A stretch of 6,589 bases of DNA, taken from assembly GCA_013043995.1 (NCBI GenBank), contig JABEVL010000205.1, positions 1-6,589 of the forward strand. Direction: 5' to 3'. A program made the position numbers and the translations under genes. Under the pieces are notes generated by a model, which worked only from the letters and a program-made list of their open reading frames with translations, did no database searches and was not told the DNA's origin. Of the stretch, positions 1-6,589 are shown one piece after another. This stretch comes from Spirochaetales bacterium. Lineage in GTDB: Bacteria; Spirochaetota; Spirochaetia; JABEVK01. Every line of letters begins with the position of its first letter. Position 1 is the first letter of the stretch.

Positions 1-1
1 C

Positions 2-2281
2 GGTTGGCGCATCGTCGTCACCAACCCTACAAGCACCAGCTGGTCAACGGCTTCACGGGTTTTCGTCGCATCGGCCCTTTTTGAAGGTTCCCTTTTTTCC
101 ATAGATACCACCTCGGGCAACACAGCTGCAGCCGCAACCACTTCAGCGCCGCCAGGAACGACGGTGCGAGAAATTCCAGAAACAGCTGAGGTTTCGCCGG
201 CTCCTCACACCCTTGAATCCCTCTATCCCGAAGTGAGCTCAAGATTTAATCCTTCGACTAGCGTCCTCAACGTGCTTGAGCTCTTATCAGCAGGAAATTA
301 TGCCCTAAGCGCTTTTGTTTCCCCCTTTCGTTACCAGGTATGGAAAAACATCGTCTTTTATTACAGGTTTGCCAGTGGAACGCCGGGTACCGTGACACTG
401 TCTCTCACCGATCCGAACAACAGCGGCTTGACCGTCACCTGGTCGCCTGTCAGTGGCACTGATTGGCAAAAAGCTGTCGTCGACCTGCAAGCCCAAACCC
501 TCCAGGTGAATGGAGTCACTCAAGGGACTGTCGCTATCAATGGAGGCTCGGCGAATTGGGATCAGGTCCACCTGAGTTCGACGGGTTCGAGCGGTGTTAT
601 CGCGTATTTTGCCGAAATTCACGCTGAGAATCCGCTGTGGGAAATGACGGGAAGCGTTCGAGCTACGGGAACCTGGAATCAAGAACAGCCTGTCAGCTTT
701 CAGGGTGTATCCCTGCTTTCGTCAACGACGATCCAGGCCATCACCCAGACGAGCGGTACGACAGCAGGAGAGCCGAACTGGATGGGACAAACCAACCTGA
801 GTACCAACTTGTTAGGCTCACACTGGAACGCCCAAGCCTGGATGGCGGCAACTCCCGGTGCCTCGCAGCTTCATGGGGCCTACGACGCTTCGATTCCTTT
901 AGGTCCCCTGGTGCTCACCGACAGATTTTCAGACTTTGGGTCACGCCAAGAAGGAGCCCAACTCATCTTGCCCTACCTGGGATCGCTCAACGCTTTGGCC
1001 TCTGCGATTGGCCCTCCCGACCGTCTGGAACAGAACTACAGCGCTTCGTGGAGCCGTTGGTTTTCTCCCCTATGGACAGGAACGGACGGACTTTCGACGA
1101 CCTGGGATCTCCATGAAATTCGAAATATTCCAATCTCGTTAGCACCCTTTGTCCAGCAATGGCAAGACAGCTGGGGCTGGCTGGGGTGGCGTTCCGACGT
1201 TCCAGATTTTACCCAGGCCTCGGCCCAACTTTTGTGGACAAGGAGTCCGGCCATCGAAGGGGGGGCTGTCGGTTGGAACCTGATGATGAACATGGGAACG
1301 ACACAGACCAACGGCTCTCCCTGGCTGGCCGGTCCTGCGGCATCCTGGTCCTTGGGCATTCCTTTTCTGATTTCCATCTTCAACTCTCCCTGGAAATTCA
1401 CACCCAGCGTCGCAAGGTCGTTGAGTCTAACGGATCAAAACGCCTCGGGGATGCCGACTTCGCAACTGATCCAAACATCCTGGGACCGGCTTTCCAGCGT
1501 TTCCCCAGGATGGCTGGCTCTTCCGTTTTCGGAAGTCTTCCAGAACAACGTCTTTGACAACCAGCCCGACACCCTTGGAACAGGCATCCTAGAATCCGAT
1601 GCTGAGCTTCTGCTCAATAGGCCGAGGTCGTTAACGCCCTGGGACCTGGCGATCCCTTTACAAGCCGACCTCAAGCATCTGAACCGCCAGGAGAGCCAGA
1701 ATACCAGCCTCCTTTCCTACCAACAAACGACAGTCAGTCTTTCGTCTCAAGCGAACAACATCTTTGGCCGCCTCGGCGTTGACCCTGTTGCCGCCTGGTA
1801 CGAGACCGACGAATGGTCCTGGGGCACACAATTCACGTTCTCCGACGGTAGCCAAGTGACCGACCAGCAGGTTCTATGGACGGCCAACACTCAGGCTAAA
1901 ATCTTTTTCACGCGCAACGAGAACGTGGCTTTTCCGGTGACCGTCAGCAGCCAGTGGTCTCAAACCAGCCTGTTCACCGTCGAACTGATTCCCAGTTGGG
2001 ACATCAAACTTCCGGCCCACCTTCCCTTTTCTTTTCCTGAGTGGTTCAGCCCCAAAAATTATCCCCGTCAGATCGAACACACCCTAAGTCTCGACATTTT
2101 GTTCGGAGGAGGTAGTCTGCCGGCACCTCTTTTACAAAAACTTGAGGCGGTTTATGTGGCCTCCCTTTCGCTTTCACAGGCCAGCAGCCTCGCTTTCACG
2201 ATGAAATGGGGAAACCAGTGGAGTACCTTCCAGTACCTCATCGGACTGGAGGCTGACCTTGATCTCAAGTTGAGTTTCTAG
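2..2281 (+). CDS. Partial large surface or outer-membrane-like beta-rich protein (5' end outside window)
   Basis: I do not recognise this family. The frame is open from base 2 to the TAG at 2279-2281, giving 759 residues with no start in view; the GTG at 164 is internal, because the same frame stays open upstream. The first ~75 residues are rich in Thr, Ser and Ala and look like a linker. Residues ~110-210 alternate strands and Gly/Asn turns, including DWQKAVVDL and GVIAYFAEIHAENP, and resemble a galactose-binding-like or carbohydrate-binding jelly roll. The rest is a long series of alternating aromatic/polar strands, ending in DLDLKLSF with a terminal Phe, as expected for an outer-membrane beta-barrel that BamA would insert. 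I count about 36 Trp, roughly 10 Lys and no Cys, which suits an exported protein. The signal peptide would lie outside the window. The barrel and location are inference; a periplasmic or secreted beta-sandwich protein is the main alternative. No terminator is obvious after it. Confidence 0.75.
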   Translation, partial: GWRIVVTNPTSTSWSTASRVFVASALFEGSLFSIDTTSGNTAAAATTSAPPGTTVREIPETAEVSPAPHTLESLYPEVSSRFNPSTSVLNVLELLSAGNYALSAFVSPFRYQVWKNIVFYYRFASGTPGTVTLSLTDPNNSGLTVTWSPVSGTDWQKAVVDLQAQTLQVNGVTQGTVAINGGSANWDQVHLSSTGSSGVIAYFAEIHAENPLWEMTGSVRATGTWNQEQPVSFQGVSLLSSTTIQAITQTSGTTAGEPNWMGQTNLSTNLLGSHWNAQAWMAATPGASQLHGAYDASIPLGPLVLTDRFSDFGSRQEGAQLILPYLGSLNALASAIGPPDRLEQNYSASWSRWFSPLWTGTDGLSTTWDLHEIRNIPISLAPFVQQWQDSWGWLGWRSDVPDFTQASAQLLWTRSPAIEGGAVGWNLMMNMGTTQTNGSPWLAGPAASWSLGIPFLISIFNSPWKFTPSVARSLSLTDQNASGMPTSQLIQTSWDRLSSVSPGWLALPFSEVFQNNVFDNQPDTLGTGILESDAELLLNRPRSLTPWDLAIPLQADLKHLNRQESQNTSLLSYQQTTVSLSSQANNIFGRLGVDPVAAWYETDEWSWGTQFTFSDGSQVTDQQVLWTANTQAKIFFTRNENVAFPVTVSSQWSQTSLFTVELIPSWDIKLPAHLPFSFPEWFSPKNYPRQIEHTLSLDILFGGGSLPAPLLQKLEAVYVASLSLSQASSLAFTMKWGNQWSTFQYLIGLEADLDLKLSF

Positions 2282-2326
2282 CTGGGGTAGCAAGAAACGA
2301 AGCTTTCATCATTTAACAGAAAAAGG

Positions 2327-2355
2327 CTGACGCAACGTGTAATTTTAAGTAAAAT
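2327..2355 (+). promoter_or_regulatory. Candidate sigma70-type promoter of mutL
   Basis: CTGACG (2327-2332, 4 of 6 to TTGACA) and TAAAAT (2350-2355, 5 of 6 to TATAAT) are separated by exactly 17 bases. Transcription from this -10 would begin near 2361-2362, on or next to the GTG start of mutL, predicting a leaderless or nearly leaderless mRNA. The call rests on consensus matching by eye in an AT-rich gap. Confidence 0.45.
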
Positions 2356-2361
2356 AATTTC

Positions 2362-4152
2362 GTGAGCAGTTTTCTAAAACCCGAAAGGCGGCCTGTCAGG
2401 CGACTTGATGAAACGGTCGCCCGAAGGATTGCCGCCGGCGAAGTCATCGACAGGCCGGCCTCCGTGCTCCGTGAACTTCTTGACAACGCCATTGACTCGG
2501 GAGCATCGTCCATCGATGTCAAATGGGACGCGGGCGGTATGGAAAGGATCACCGTCAGCGACGACGGTTGCGGTCTAACCCCTGAAGACCTCGAACTTTG
2601 CTGGCTCCCGCACACCACGTCCAAGATACAGACCGTTGAAGACCTCGATCATCTGACGAGCCTCGGTTTTAGGGGAGAGGCCCTCGCCAGCATTGCCAGT
2701 TGCTCCCGTTTGACGATCCTTTCCTCAACCGGCGACGCGGGTTTAGCCCACGTCCTTGAGGTCGACAACGGCCGTGCGTCGAGCCTGAAAAAATCCAGCG
2801 GACCCCGAGGAACCCGCCTGAGTGTGGAAAACCTCTTTCATGAAATTCCCGCCCGACGCCGGTTTCTCAAACTTCCTTCAGCCGAAAGCGGAATGTGCCG
2901 TAAGACCTTTGACGAGAAAGCTTTAGCCTTTCCCCAATTGGCCTTTCGACTTTGGATCGACGGCAAACTCAAACTCGATTTACCCGCTCAAACGAGGCAG
3001 GAACGCCTGGCCCGGCTTTGGCCATCGCCCTGGGATCAACCCGGCCAAATTCGAGAGTTTTCGGGAAGTTCCCCGGGTGCCCGCTGGGACGTATGGGCGA
3101 TTCTGCCCCCCCACCATCGGGGTGACCGCAAAGGAATTCACCTTTGGGCAAATGGACGCCCCCTTCAAGAATACAGTTTTGTTCAGGCGGTTTGTCACGC
3201 TTTTGAAGGCTGGTTACCTGGAGGCGCCTATCCCTACGCCGTCGTTTTTTTGACGATTGATCCAGCCCTTGTGGATTTTAACATTCACCCCGCTAAGCGC
3301 GAAGCACGCTTTCGGACGGGAGAACAGCTTCACCGTGCCCTTGTCGATACCCTCCGCGAGGGGCTCAGAAGTTCCAAGACGCCAGCCCCCTTATTTGCAG
3401 ACACACGCCCAGAACCCCTCAAGGAGCTTCTCTGGCCTCAGCAGCCGATCGCAAAAAGTCCAGAGATTTTAAGAGGCCGGGCACGTCTCCCCTCCCTGTC
3501 CCACTGGGATCCGGGTTCGACCCTGAATGAACCCCAAAACGGTTTTCGCCTTCCTCCTTCTTTGTCTCCCCCTGCTTTGCCGAAGGAAACGGAAGAAACC
3601 TTGCCCGCCTACCCGTTTCGCTACCTGGGACAAATTCTGGGGGTTTTTTTGGTCGTCGAGCTTGAAGAGGACGTTTACCTCATCGACCAGCACGCCGCTC
3701 ACGAGCGGTTGCTCTACGATGAACTCAGGAATTCGGCTCAAAAAAAACAAGCTCTCCTGATCCCCAGAAGAATCGCCCTCGAAAAGGAAACCGCCGACTC
3801 CCTTTTGGCCCGAAAGGAGGAGTGGGAGGCTCTTGGAATCGGTTTAAGACGTCGAGGGGAAACCGAGGTCGAACTGACGAGTCTGCCCCAAAACGTTGCG
3901 GATCGTGAGAGCCTTGTTGTGGAGTTTCTTTGCAGTTCACTTCAATCTCCCGAAGATCTGCAAAAAGAACTTTACGCCAGTATTTCGTGCCGAAGCGCCG
4001 TGATGGATGGGGATCCCCTGGATCCTGAGGCCGCCCGGGAACTTGTCAACAGAACCTTGCACCTCGAAAATGCCCGTTGTCCCCATGGACGCCCCCTTTG
4101 GGTCAAGCTGACGCGGAAGGAACTTTTTGAAAAAATCGGGCGTTTAGTCTAG
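2362..4152 (+). CDS. mutL: DNA mismatch repair protein MutL (endonuclease type)
   Basis: MutL couples MutS mismatch recognition to strand removal in the cytoplasm. This 596-residue protein is full length. The N-terminal GHKL ATPase shows ARRIAAGEVIDRPASV (20-35), RELLDNAIDSGA with catalytic Glu38 and Mg-binding Asn42, SDDGCGL (66-72), HTTSKI (84-89), LGFRGEALASI (101-111), IPARRRFLK (162-170) and VDFNIHPAKREARF (304-317) with conserved Lys312. A Pro/Ser-rich linker spans ~335-415. The C-terminal domain carries DQHAAHE (442-448), QALLIP (463-468, fitting the beta-clamp consensus QxxLxP), SCRSAV (542-547) and CPHGRP (573-578), so it should nick DNA itself, as in bacteria without MutH. In DQHAx2Ex4E the last Glu is Asp453. 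The start is GTG 2362; no Shine-Dalgarno precedes it, but the N-terminus fits the usual short lead into the ARKIAAGEV motif. Similarity to spirochaete MutL is from memory. Confidence 0.97.
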   Translation: MSSFLKPERRPVRRLDETVARRIAAGEVIDRPASVLRELLDNAIDSGASSIDVKWDAGGMERITVSDDGCGLTPEDLELCWLPHTTSKIQTVEDLDHLTSLGFRGEALASIASCSRLTILSSTGDAGLAHVLEVDNGRASSLKKSSGPRGTRLSVENLFHEIPARRRFLKLPSAESGMCRKTFDEKALAFPQLAFRLWIDGKLKLDLPAQTRQERLARLWPSPWDQPGQIREFSGSSPGARWDVWAILPPHHRGDRKGIHLWANGRPLQEYSFVQAVCHAFEGWLPGGAYPYAVVFLTIDPALVDFNIHPAKREARFRTGEQLHRALVDTLREGLRSSKTPAPLFADTRPEPLKELLWPQQPIAKSPEILRGRARLPSLSHWDPGSTLNEPQNGFRLPPSLSPPALPKETEETLPAYPFRYLGQILGVFLVVELEEDVYLIDQHAAHERLLYDELRNSAQKKQALLIPRRIALEKETADSLLARKEEWEALGIGLRRRGETEVELTSLPQNVADRESLVVEFLCSSLQSPEDLQKELYASISCRSAVMDGDPLDPEAARELVNRTLHLENARCPHGRPLWVKLTRKELFEKIGRLV

Positions 4153-4256
4153 CGACTGGGCCCGACATTGCACTTCAGAAAGTTAGACCAACCCTACTTC
4201 CATACCCTTTAACGACCTTAGCTCAATCATTTTCTGAACCAAGTTTTTTTATACTC

Positions 4257-4286
4257 TTGAAATCTCCGATACTTGACTTATATACT
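4257..4286 (+). promoter_or_regulatory. Candidate upstream promoter of the cysDN operon
   Basis: TTGAAA (4257-4262, 5 of 6) and TATACT (4281-4286, 5 of 6) are 18 bases apart, predicting a transcript start near 4293 and a leader of about 50 bases before cysD. It lies in the AT-rich gap after mutL, so cysDN can be transcribed independently of mutL. Identified by eye from consensus only. Confidence 0.4.
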
Positions 4287-4303
4287 AGAGTAGATTATAT
4301 AAA
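4273..4303 (+). promoter_or_regulatory. Second candidate cysDN promoter overlapping the first
   Basis: TTGACT (4273-4278, 5 of 6) can pair with TATATA (4296-4301, 17-base spacer, 4 of 6) or TATAAA (4298-4303, 19-base spacer, 5 of 6). It overlaps the -10 of the upstream candidate and would start transcription near 4307-4310. Only one of the two may be real; AT-rich sequence produces such matches by chance. Confidence 0.35.
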
Positions 4304-4336
4304 TGAGAGCCGTTGATGGGGCAGAAATTTCAAGAT

Positions 4337-4344
4337 GGGGGAAG
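4337..4344 (+). promoter_or_regulatory. Ribosome binding site that favours the second ATG of cysD
   Basis: GGGGGAAG lies five bases (counting from the G run) before the ATG at 4347. A five-G run pairs with CCUCC of 16S rRNA with one G-U wobble. The earlier in-frame ATG at 4335 overlaps this element and has only a GGGG at 4318-4321, 13 bases away. This decides the start in favour of 4347, not conclusively. Confidence 0.4.
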
Positions 4345-4346
4345 AA

Positions 4347-5228
4347 ATGGACCAGCTAGAAAAACTCGAGGCTCAGGGCGTTTACATTCTGCGGGAAGCG
4401 TACAGAAAGTTCAAAAATCTGGCGATGCTTTGGTCGATCGGCAAGGACAGTACGGTTCTGCTCTGGCTGGCCCGTAAGGCGTTTTTTGGTCACGTTCCTC
4501 TTCCGCTGGTTCACATTGATACGTCCTACAAGATTCCCGAGATGATCGCTTATCGTGACGAATTGGCCAAAAAATGGCGCCTTAACATGGTGTGGGGGCA
4601 AAACACCCAAGCCCTGAAAGAGGGAAGGACCTTCCCCAACGGAAAAATCGACAGACTGGCCTGCTGCGCAAGCCTAAAATCCGAGGCCCTCAAACACACC
4701 CTTTCGGGAGACTGGCCCCGATGGCGGCTCAATCATGAAACAGGGGAGTATGAAGTGGACCCCAACAAGGAGCCCTACACCGGTGTCATCGTCGGAGTGC
4801 GCGCCGACGAAGAAGGAAGCCGCAGCAAAGAAAGATATTTCTCACCGAGGGACAAGCACAACGACTGGAATGTCGACGATCAACCCCCCGAATTGTGGGA
4901 CCAGTTCAAGACAGATTTCCCTCCAGGAACCCACATTCGTATTCATCCCCTACTGGATTGGACCGAACTCAACATCTGGGAATACATCGAGCGTGAAAAT
5001 ATTCCTGTCACCCCGCTCTATTTTGATCAGGGAAAAGGAACACGCTACAGAAGCCTCGGCTGTTACCCCTGCACGCAGACGGTCGCCTCGACGGCAAGCA
5101 ACGTCTCGCAGATCATCGAAGAACTGCGGACGGGCAAGTTTGCCCACGTTGCAGAACGCTCGGGCCGAGCCCAGGACAAAGAAGGCGGAGGTGGACTTGA
5201 AGCCCTTCGACGCGACGGGTACATGTGA
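4347..5228 (+). CDS. cysD: Sulfate adenylyltransferase subunit 2 (ATP sulfurylase catalytic subunit CysD)
   Basis: CysD is the N-type ATP pyrophosphatase subunit that condenses ATP and sulfate to adenosine 5'-phosphosulfate (APS) and pyrophosphate, driven by GTP hydrolysis on CysN. From ATG 4347 it has 293 residues; ATG 4335 would add four. I chose 4347 for its spacing to GGGGG and because E. coli CysD also begins MDQ. Visible are the pyrophosphate loop SIGKDS (30-35), LARKAFF (41-47), [11 protein letters not shown] (56-66), [20 protein letters not shown] (150-169), [15 protein letters not shown] (200-214), [10 protein letters not shown] (234-243) and the C-terminal GRAQDKE...LRRDGYM. Cys106-Cys107 together with Cys239/Cys242 give a CC...CxxC pattern like the iron-sulfur site of APS reductases, but the C-terminal ECGxH of those enzymes is absent, so this is CysD and not CysH. 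Residues ~120-145 hold an acidic/aromatic stretch that looks like an insertion relative to E. coli. cysN follows 37 bases later. Confidence 0.95.
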   Translation: MDQLEKLEAQGVYILREAYRKFKNLAMLWSIGKDSTVLLWLARKAFFGHVPLPLVHIDTSYKIPEMIAYRDELAKKWRLNMVWGQNTQALKEGRTFPNGKIDRLACCASLKSEALKHTLSGDWPRWRLNHETGEYEVDPNKEPYTGVIVGVRADEEGSRSKERYFSPRDKHNDWNVDDQPPELWDQFKTDFPPGTHIRIHPLLDWTELNIWEYIERENIPVTPLYFDQGKGTRYRSLGCYPCTQTVASTASNVSQIIEELRTGKFAHVAERSGRAQDKEGGGGLEALRRDGYM

Positions 5229-5249
5229 GATTTTTTGTTGAAGAACAGA

Positions 5250-5260
5250 AAGGAAGGAAG
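5250..5260 (+). promoter_or_regulatory. Strong Shine-Dalgarno of cysN
   Basis: AAGGAAGGAAG ends five bases before the GTG at 5266 and fixes that codon as the cysN start. It contrasts with mutL, which has no such element. Confidence 0.75.
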
Positions 5261-5265
5261 CTGAA

Positions 5266-6589
5266 GTGAGCGACAATTCGTTGAGAGAGCAATTCAACAT
5301 CGTGGTGGTCGGCCACGTCGACCATGGTAAATCAACAGTCATCGGCCGGCTATTGGCCGACACAGGAAGCCTTCCCGACGGCAAACTTGAGCAGGTCCAG
5401 CGTGAATGCGCCAGGACTTCCAAACCGTTTGAGTACGCTTTTCTGCTGGATGCCCTGAAAGCTGAACAAGCCCAAGGCATCACCATCGATACAGCCAGAA
5501 GTTCTTTTAAATCTGAAAGACGGGATTACATCATCATCGATGCTCCCGGTCACATTGAGTTTCTTAAAAACATGATCACGGGAGCGGCCCGGGCCGAAGC
5601 TGCTCTTTTGATCATCGACGCCAAAGAAGGTGTCCGGGAAAACTCACGCCGTCACGGGACACTCCTTTCGCTTTTAGGAATTCGGCAGGTCGTCGTCGGC
5701 GTCAAAAAAATAGATCTGGCTGACTACAGCCAGAGCGTTTTTGAAACGATTCAAAAGGAGTACACAGCCTTTCTGGCCCAGGTGGGGTTGCACCCCCAGG
5801 CCTTTTTACCGCTTGCTGCCTTTCACGGCGAAAACCTGATCGTTTCGTCCCAGCGCATGCCGTGGTTTCATCAGGAACCCTTGCTGGCACAGATGGACCG
5901 CTTTGTCAAAGAAGTTCGTCCGGACGCCCAGGACCTTCGTCTCCCAGTGCAAGACGTTTACAAATTCACCGAAGCCGGTGACGACCGACGCATCGTGGCT
6001 GGACGCATCGAAGCTGGGACCCTGCACGTCAACGATGAAGTTGTCTTCTACCCTTCGCACAAAAAAGCCCGCGTTAAAACCTTTGAAGAATTCAACGTTC
6101 AACCTCCTCAAAGTTACGGACCAGGAAAATCTGTTGGATTCACCCTCGACCCCGAGATCTATGTCCAACAGGGCGAGCTCATGGTGCGTTCGGGACAGAA
6201 ACCGCCCCATACGGGAACCCGGCTTCGGGGGAATGTCTTTTGGATGGGTCGAAAACCCATGATCGTTGGAAAAAAATACAAACTGAAACTCCACACCGGC
6301 GAAGTCCCCGTTTGGCTGGAAGAAATCCGTTCGGTGCTTGATGCCTCAGACCTTTCGAGTTCCAAAAAAAATCAGATCGATCAGCACGAAGTCGGCGAGT
6401 GCGTGCTCGAAACTTTCAAACCTGTAGCTTTTGACCTGTCCAGCGACCTCGCTCCCACAGGGCGTTTTGTCCTCGTCGACGACTATGAAATCGCGGGTGG
6501 GGGCATCATCCTTGAGGATCTTGGAAAGGAACAAAAGCTCCTGGAACGTCATCTGGAAAATCGCGAACGCCAGTGGGACCGAAGCCAGA
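5266..6589 (+). CDS. cysN: Sulfate adenylyltransferase subunit 1 (CysN GTPase), probably CysN-CysC fusion, 3' end outside window
   Basis: CysN is the EF-Tu-like GTPase subunit of ATP sulfurylase; GTP hydrolysis drives APS synthesis by CysD. The frame is open from GTG 5266 through the window end (441 codons plus one base). G1 is GHVDHGKS (16-23), G2 lies in GITIDTA (71-77), G3 is DAPGH (92-96), followed by [19 protein letters not shown]4 reads KKID (147-150) where NKxD is expected, and G5 reads LAAF (183-186) where VSA is expected, so guanine-recognition residues are altered. Domain 2 starts near [10 protein letters not shown] (226-235) with [11 protein letters not shown]; the third beta-barrel domain runs through [15 protein letters not shown] (400-414). 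The last residues, [10 protein letters not shown] (432-441), resemble the linker before a C-terminal APS kinase (CysC) domain in bifunctional CysNC, so a fusion is likely but unseen. It forms an operon with cysD. Confidence 0.95.
   Translation, partial: MSDNSLREQFNIVVVGHVDHGKSTVIGRLLADTGSLPDGKLEQVQRECARTSKPFEYAFLLDALKAEQAQGITIDTARSSFKSERRDYIIIDAPGHIEFLKNMITGAARAEAALLIIDAKEGVRENSRRHGTLLSLLGIRQVVVGVKKIDLADYSQSVFETIQKEYTAFLAQVGLHPQAFLPLAAFHGENLIVSSQRMPWFHQEPLLAQMDRFVKEVRPDAQDLRLPVQDVYKFTEAGDDRRIVAGRIEAGTLHVNDEVVFYPSHKKARVKTFEEFNVQPPQSYGPGKSVGFTLDPEIYVQQGELMVRSGQKPPHTGTRLRGNVFWMGRKPMIVGKKYKLKLHTGEVPVWLEEIRSVLDASDLSSSKKNQIDQHEVGECVLETFKPVAFDLSSDLAPTGRFVLVDDYEIAGGGIILEDLGKEQKLLERHLENRERQWDRSQ

Noticed and set aside
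164..166. GTG as the start of the first gene
   Set aside because: The same frame is open all the way to base 2, the upstream residues read on as a Thr/Ser/Ala linker, there is no ribosome binding site, and no signal peptide follows.
637..1116. 159-residue open frame on the plus strand within the surface protein gene
   Set aside because: The protein is of random character (Arg/Pro/Ser rich, no motif), while the overlapping frame gives coherent beta-strand sequence over 759 residues.
4009..4018. Perfect palindrome GGGGATCCCC
   Set aside because: It lies inside mutL coding sequence, is short and is explained by codons for GDP; no sign of a regulatory role.
4174..4250. TTCAGAAA (4174-4181) complementary to TTTCTGAA (4231-4238), followed shortly by seven T (4244-4250): possible mutL terminator
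   Set aside because: The stem is AT-rich, only 8 perfect base pairs, with a ~49-base loop and five bases between stem and T run; not a convincing intrinsic terminator.
4153..4346. Riboswitch or small gene in the mutL-cysD gap
   Set aside because: About 194 AT-rich bases with promoter-like elements only; no conserved SAM or T-box elements, no convincing stems and no plausible small reading frame.
4950..5486. 178-residue open frame on the minus strand across the cysD-cysN junction
   Set aside because: It overlaps two strongly supported conserved genes, shows no recognisable motif and looks like a GC-driven shadow frame.
5806..6294. 162-residue open frame on the minus strand inside cysN
   Set aside because: It lies entirely within conserved CysN domains 1-2 and has no independent support.

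Overview
The window (about 6.6 kb, GC roughly in the mid-50s by eye) is a dense bacterial chromosomal segment. All four genes lie on the + strand, in the order: a long surface or outer-membrane-like protein (cut at its 5' end by the window edge), mutL, cysD, and cysN (cut at its 3' end by the window edge). No rRNA, tRNA, CRISPR array, insertion sequence or phage gene is visible. The MutL sequence (for example LCWLPHTTSKI in the ATPase domain, and an endonuclease-type C-terminus) reminds me most of spirochaete MutL. The upstream protein ends in a phenylalanine-terminated beta strand, which fits a diderm. A free-living spirochaete is my best guess, held with modest confidence because it rests on memory and not on a search.

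Layout. Bases 2-2281 hold a 759-residue partial protein without cysteine and with about 5% tryptophan. It has a jelly-roll-like segment followed by alternating amphipathic strands, as in a large outer-membrane beta-barrel; I do not recognise the family. After an 80-base gap, bases 2362-4152 encode a complete MutL of 596 residues. It has an intact GHKL ATPase, most of the metal-endonuclease motifs and a visible beta-clamp binding motif. Its GTG start has no Shine-Dalgarno but sits where a sigma70-like promoter would start transcription, so the mRNA may be leaderless. After a 194-base AT-rich gap holding two overlapping candidate promoters, cysD and cysN follow as an operon, 37 bases apart.

How the genes work together. 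CysD (N-type ATP pyrophosphatase) and CysN (GTPase) form the heterodimeric ATP sulfurylase that makes adenosine 5'-phosphosulfate (APS) from ATP and sulfate. The last CysN residues in the window resemble the linker of CysN-CysC fusions, so an APS kinase domain may follow outside. MutL is functionally unrelated and simply adjacent.

The window is mostly ordinary and I see no clearly new system. The observations most worth checking are: degenerate guanine-recognition motifs in CysN (KKID in place of NKxD, and AA in place of SA); an APS-reductase-like CC...CxxC cysteine set in CysD; the possible leaderless mutL transcript; and the very tryptophan-rich surface protein.
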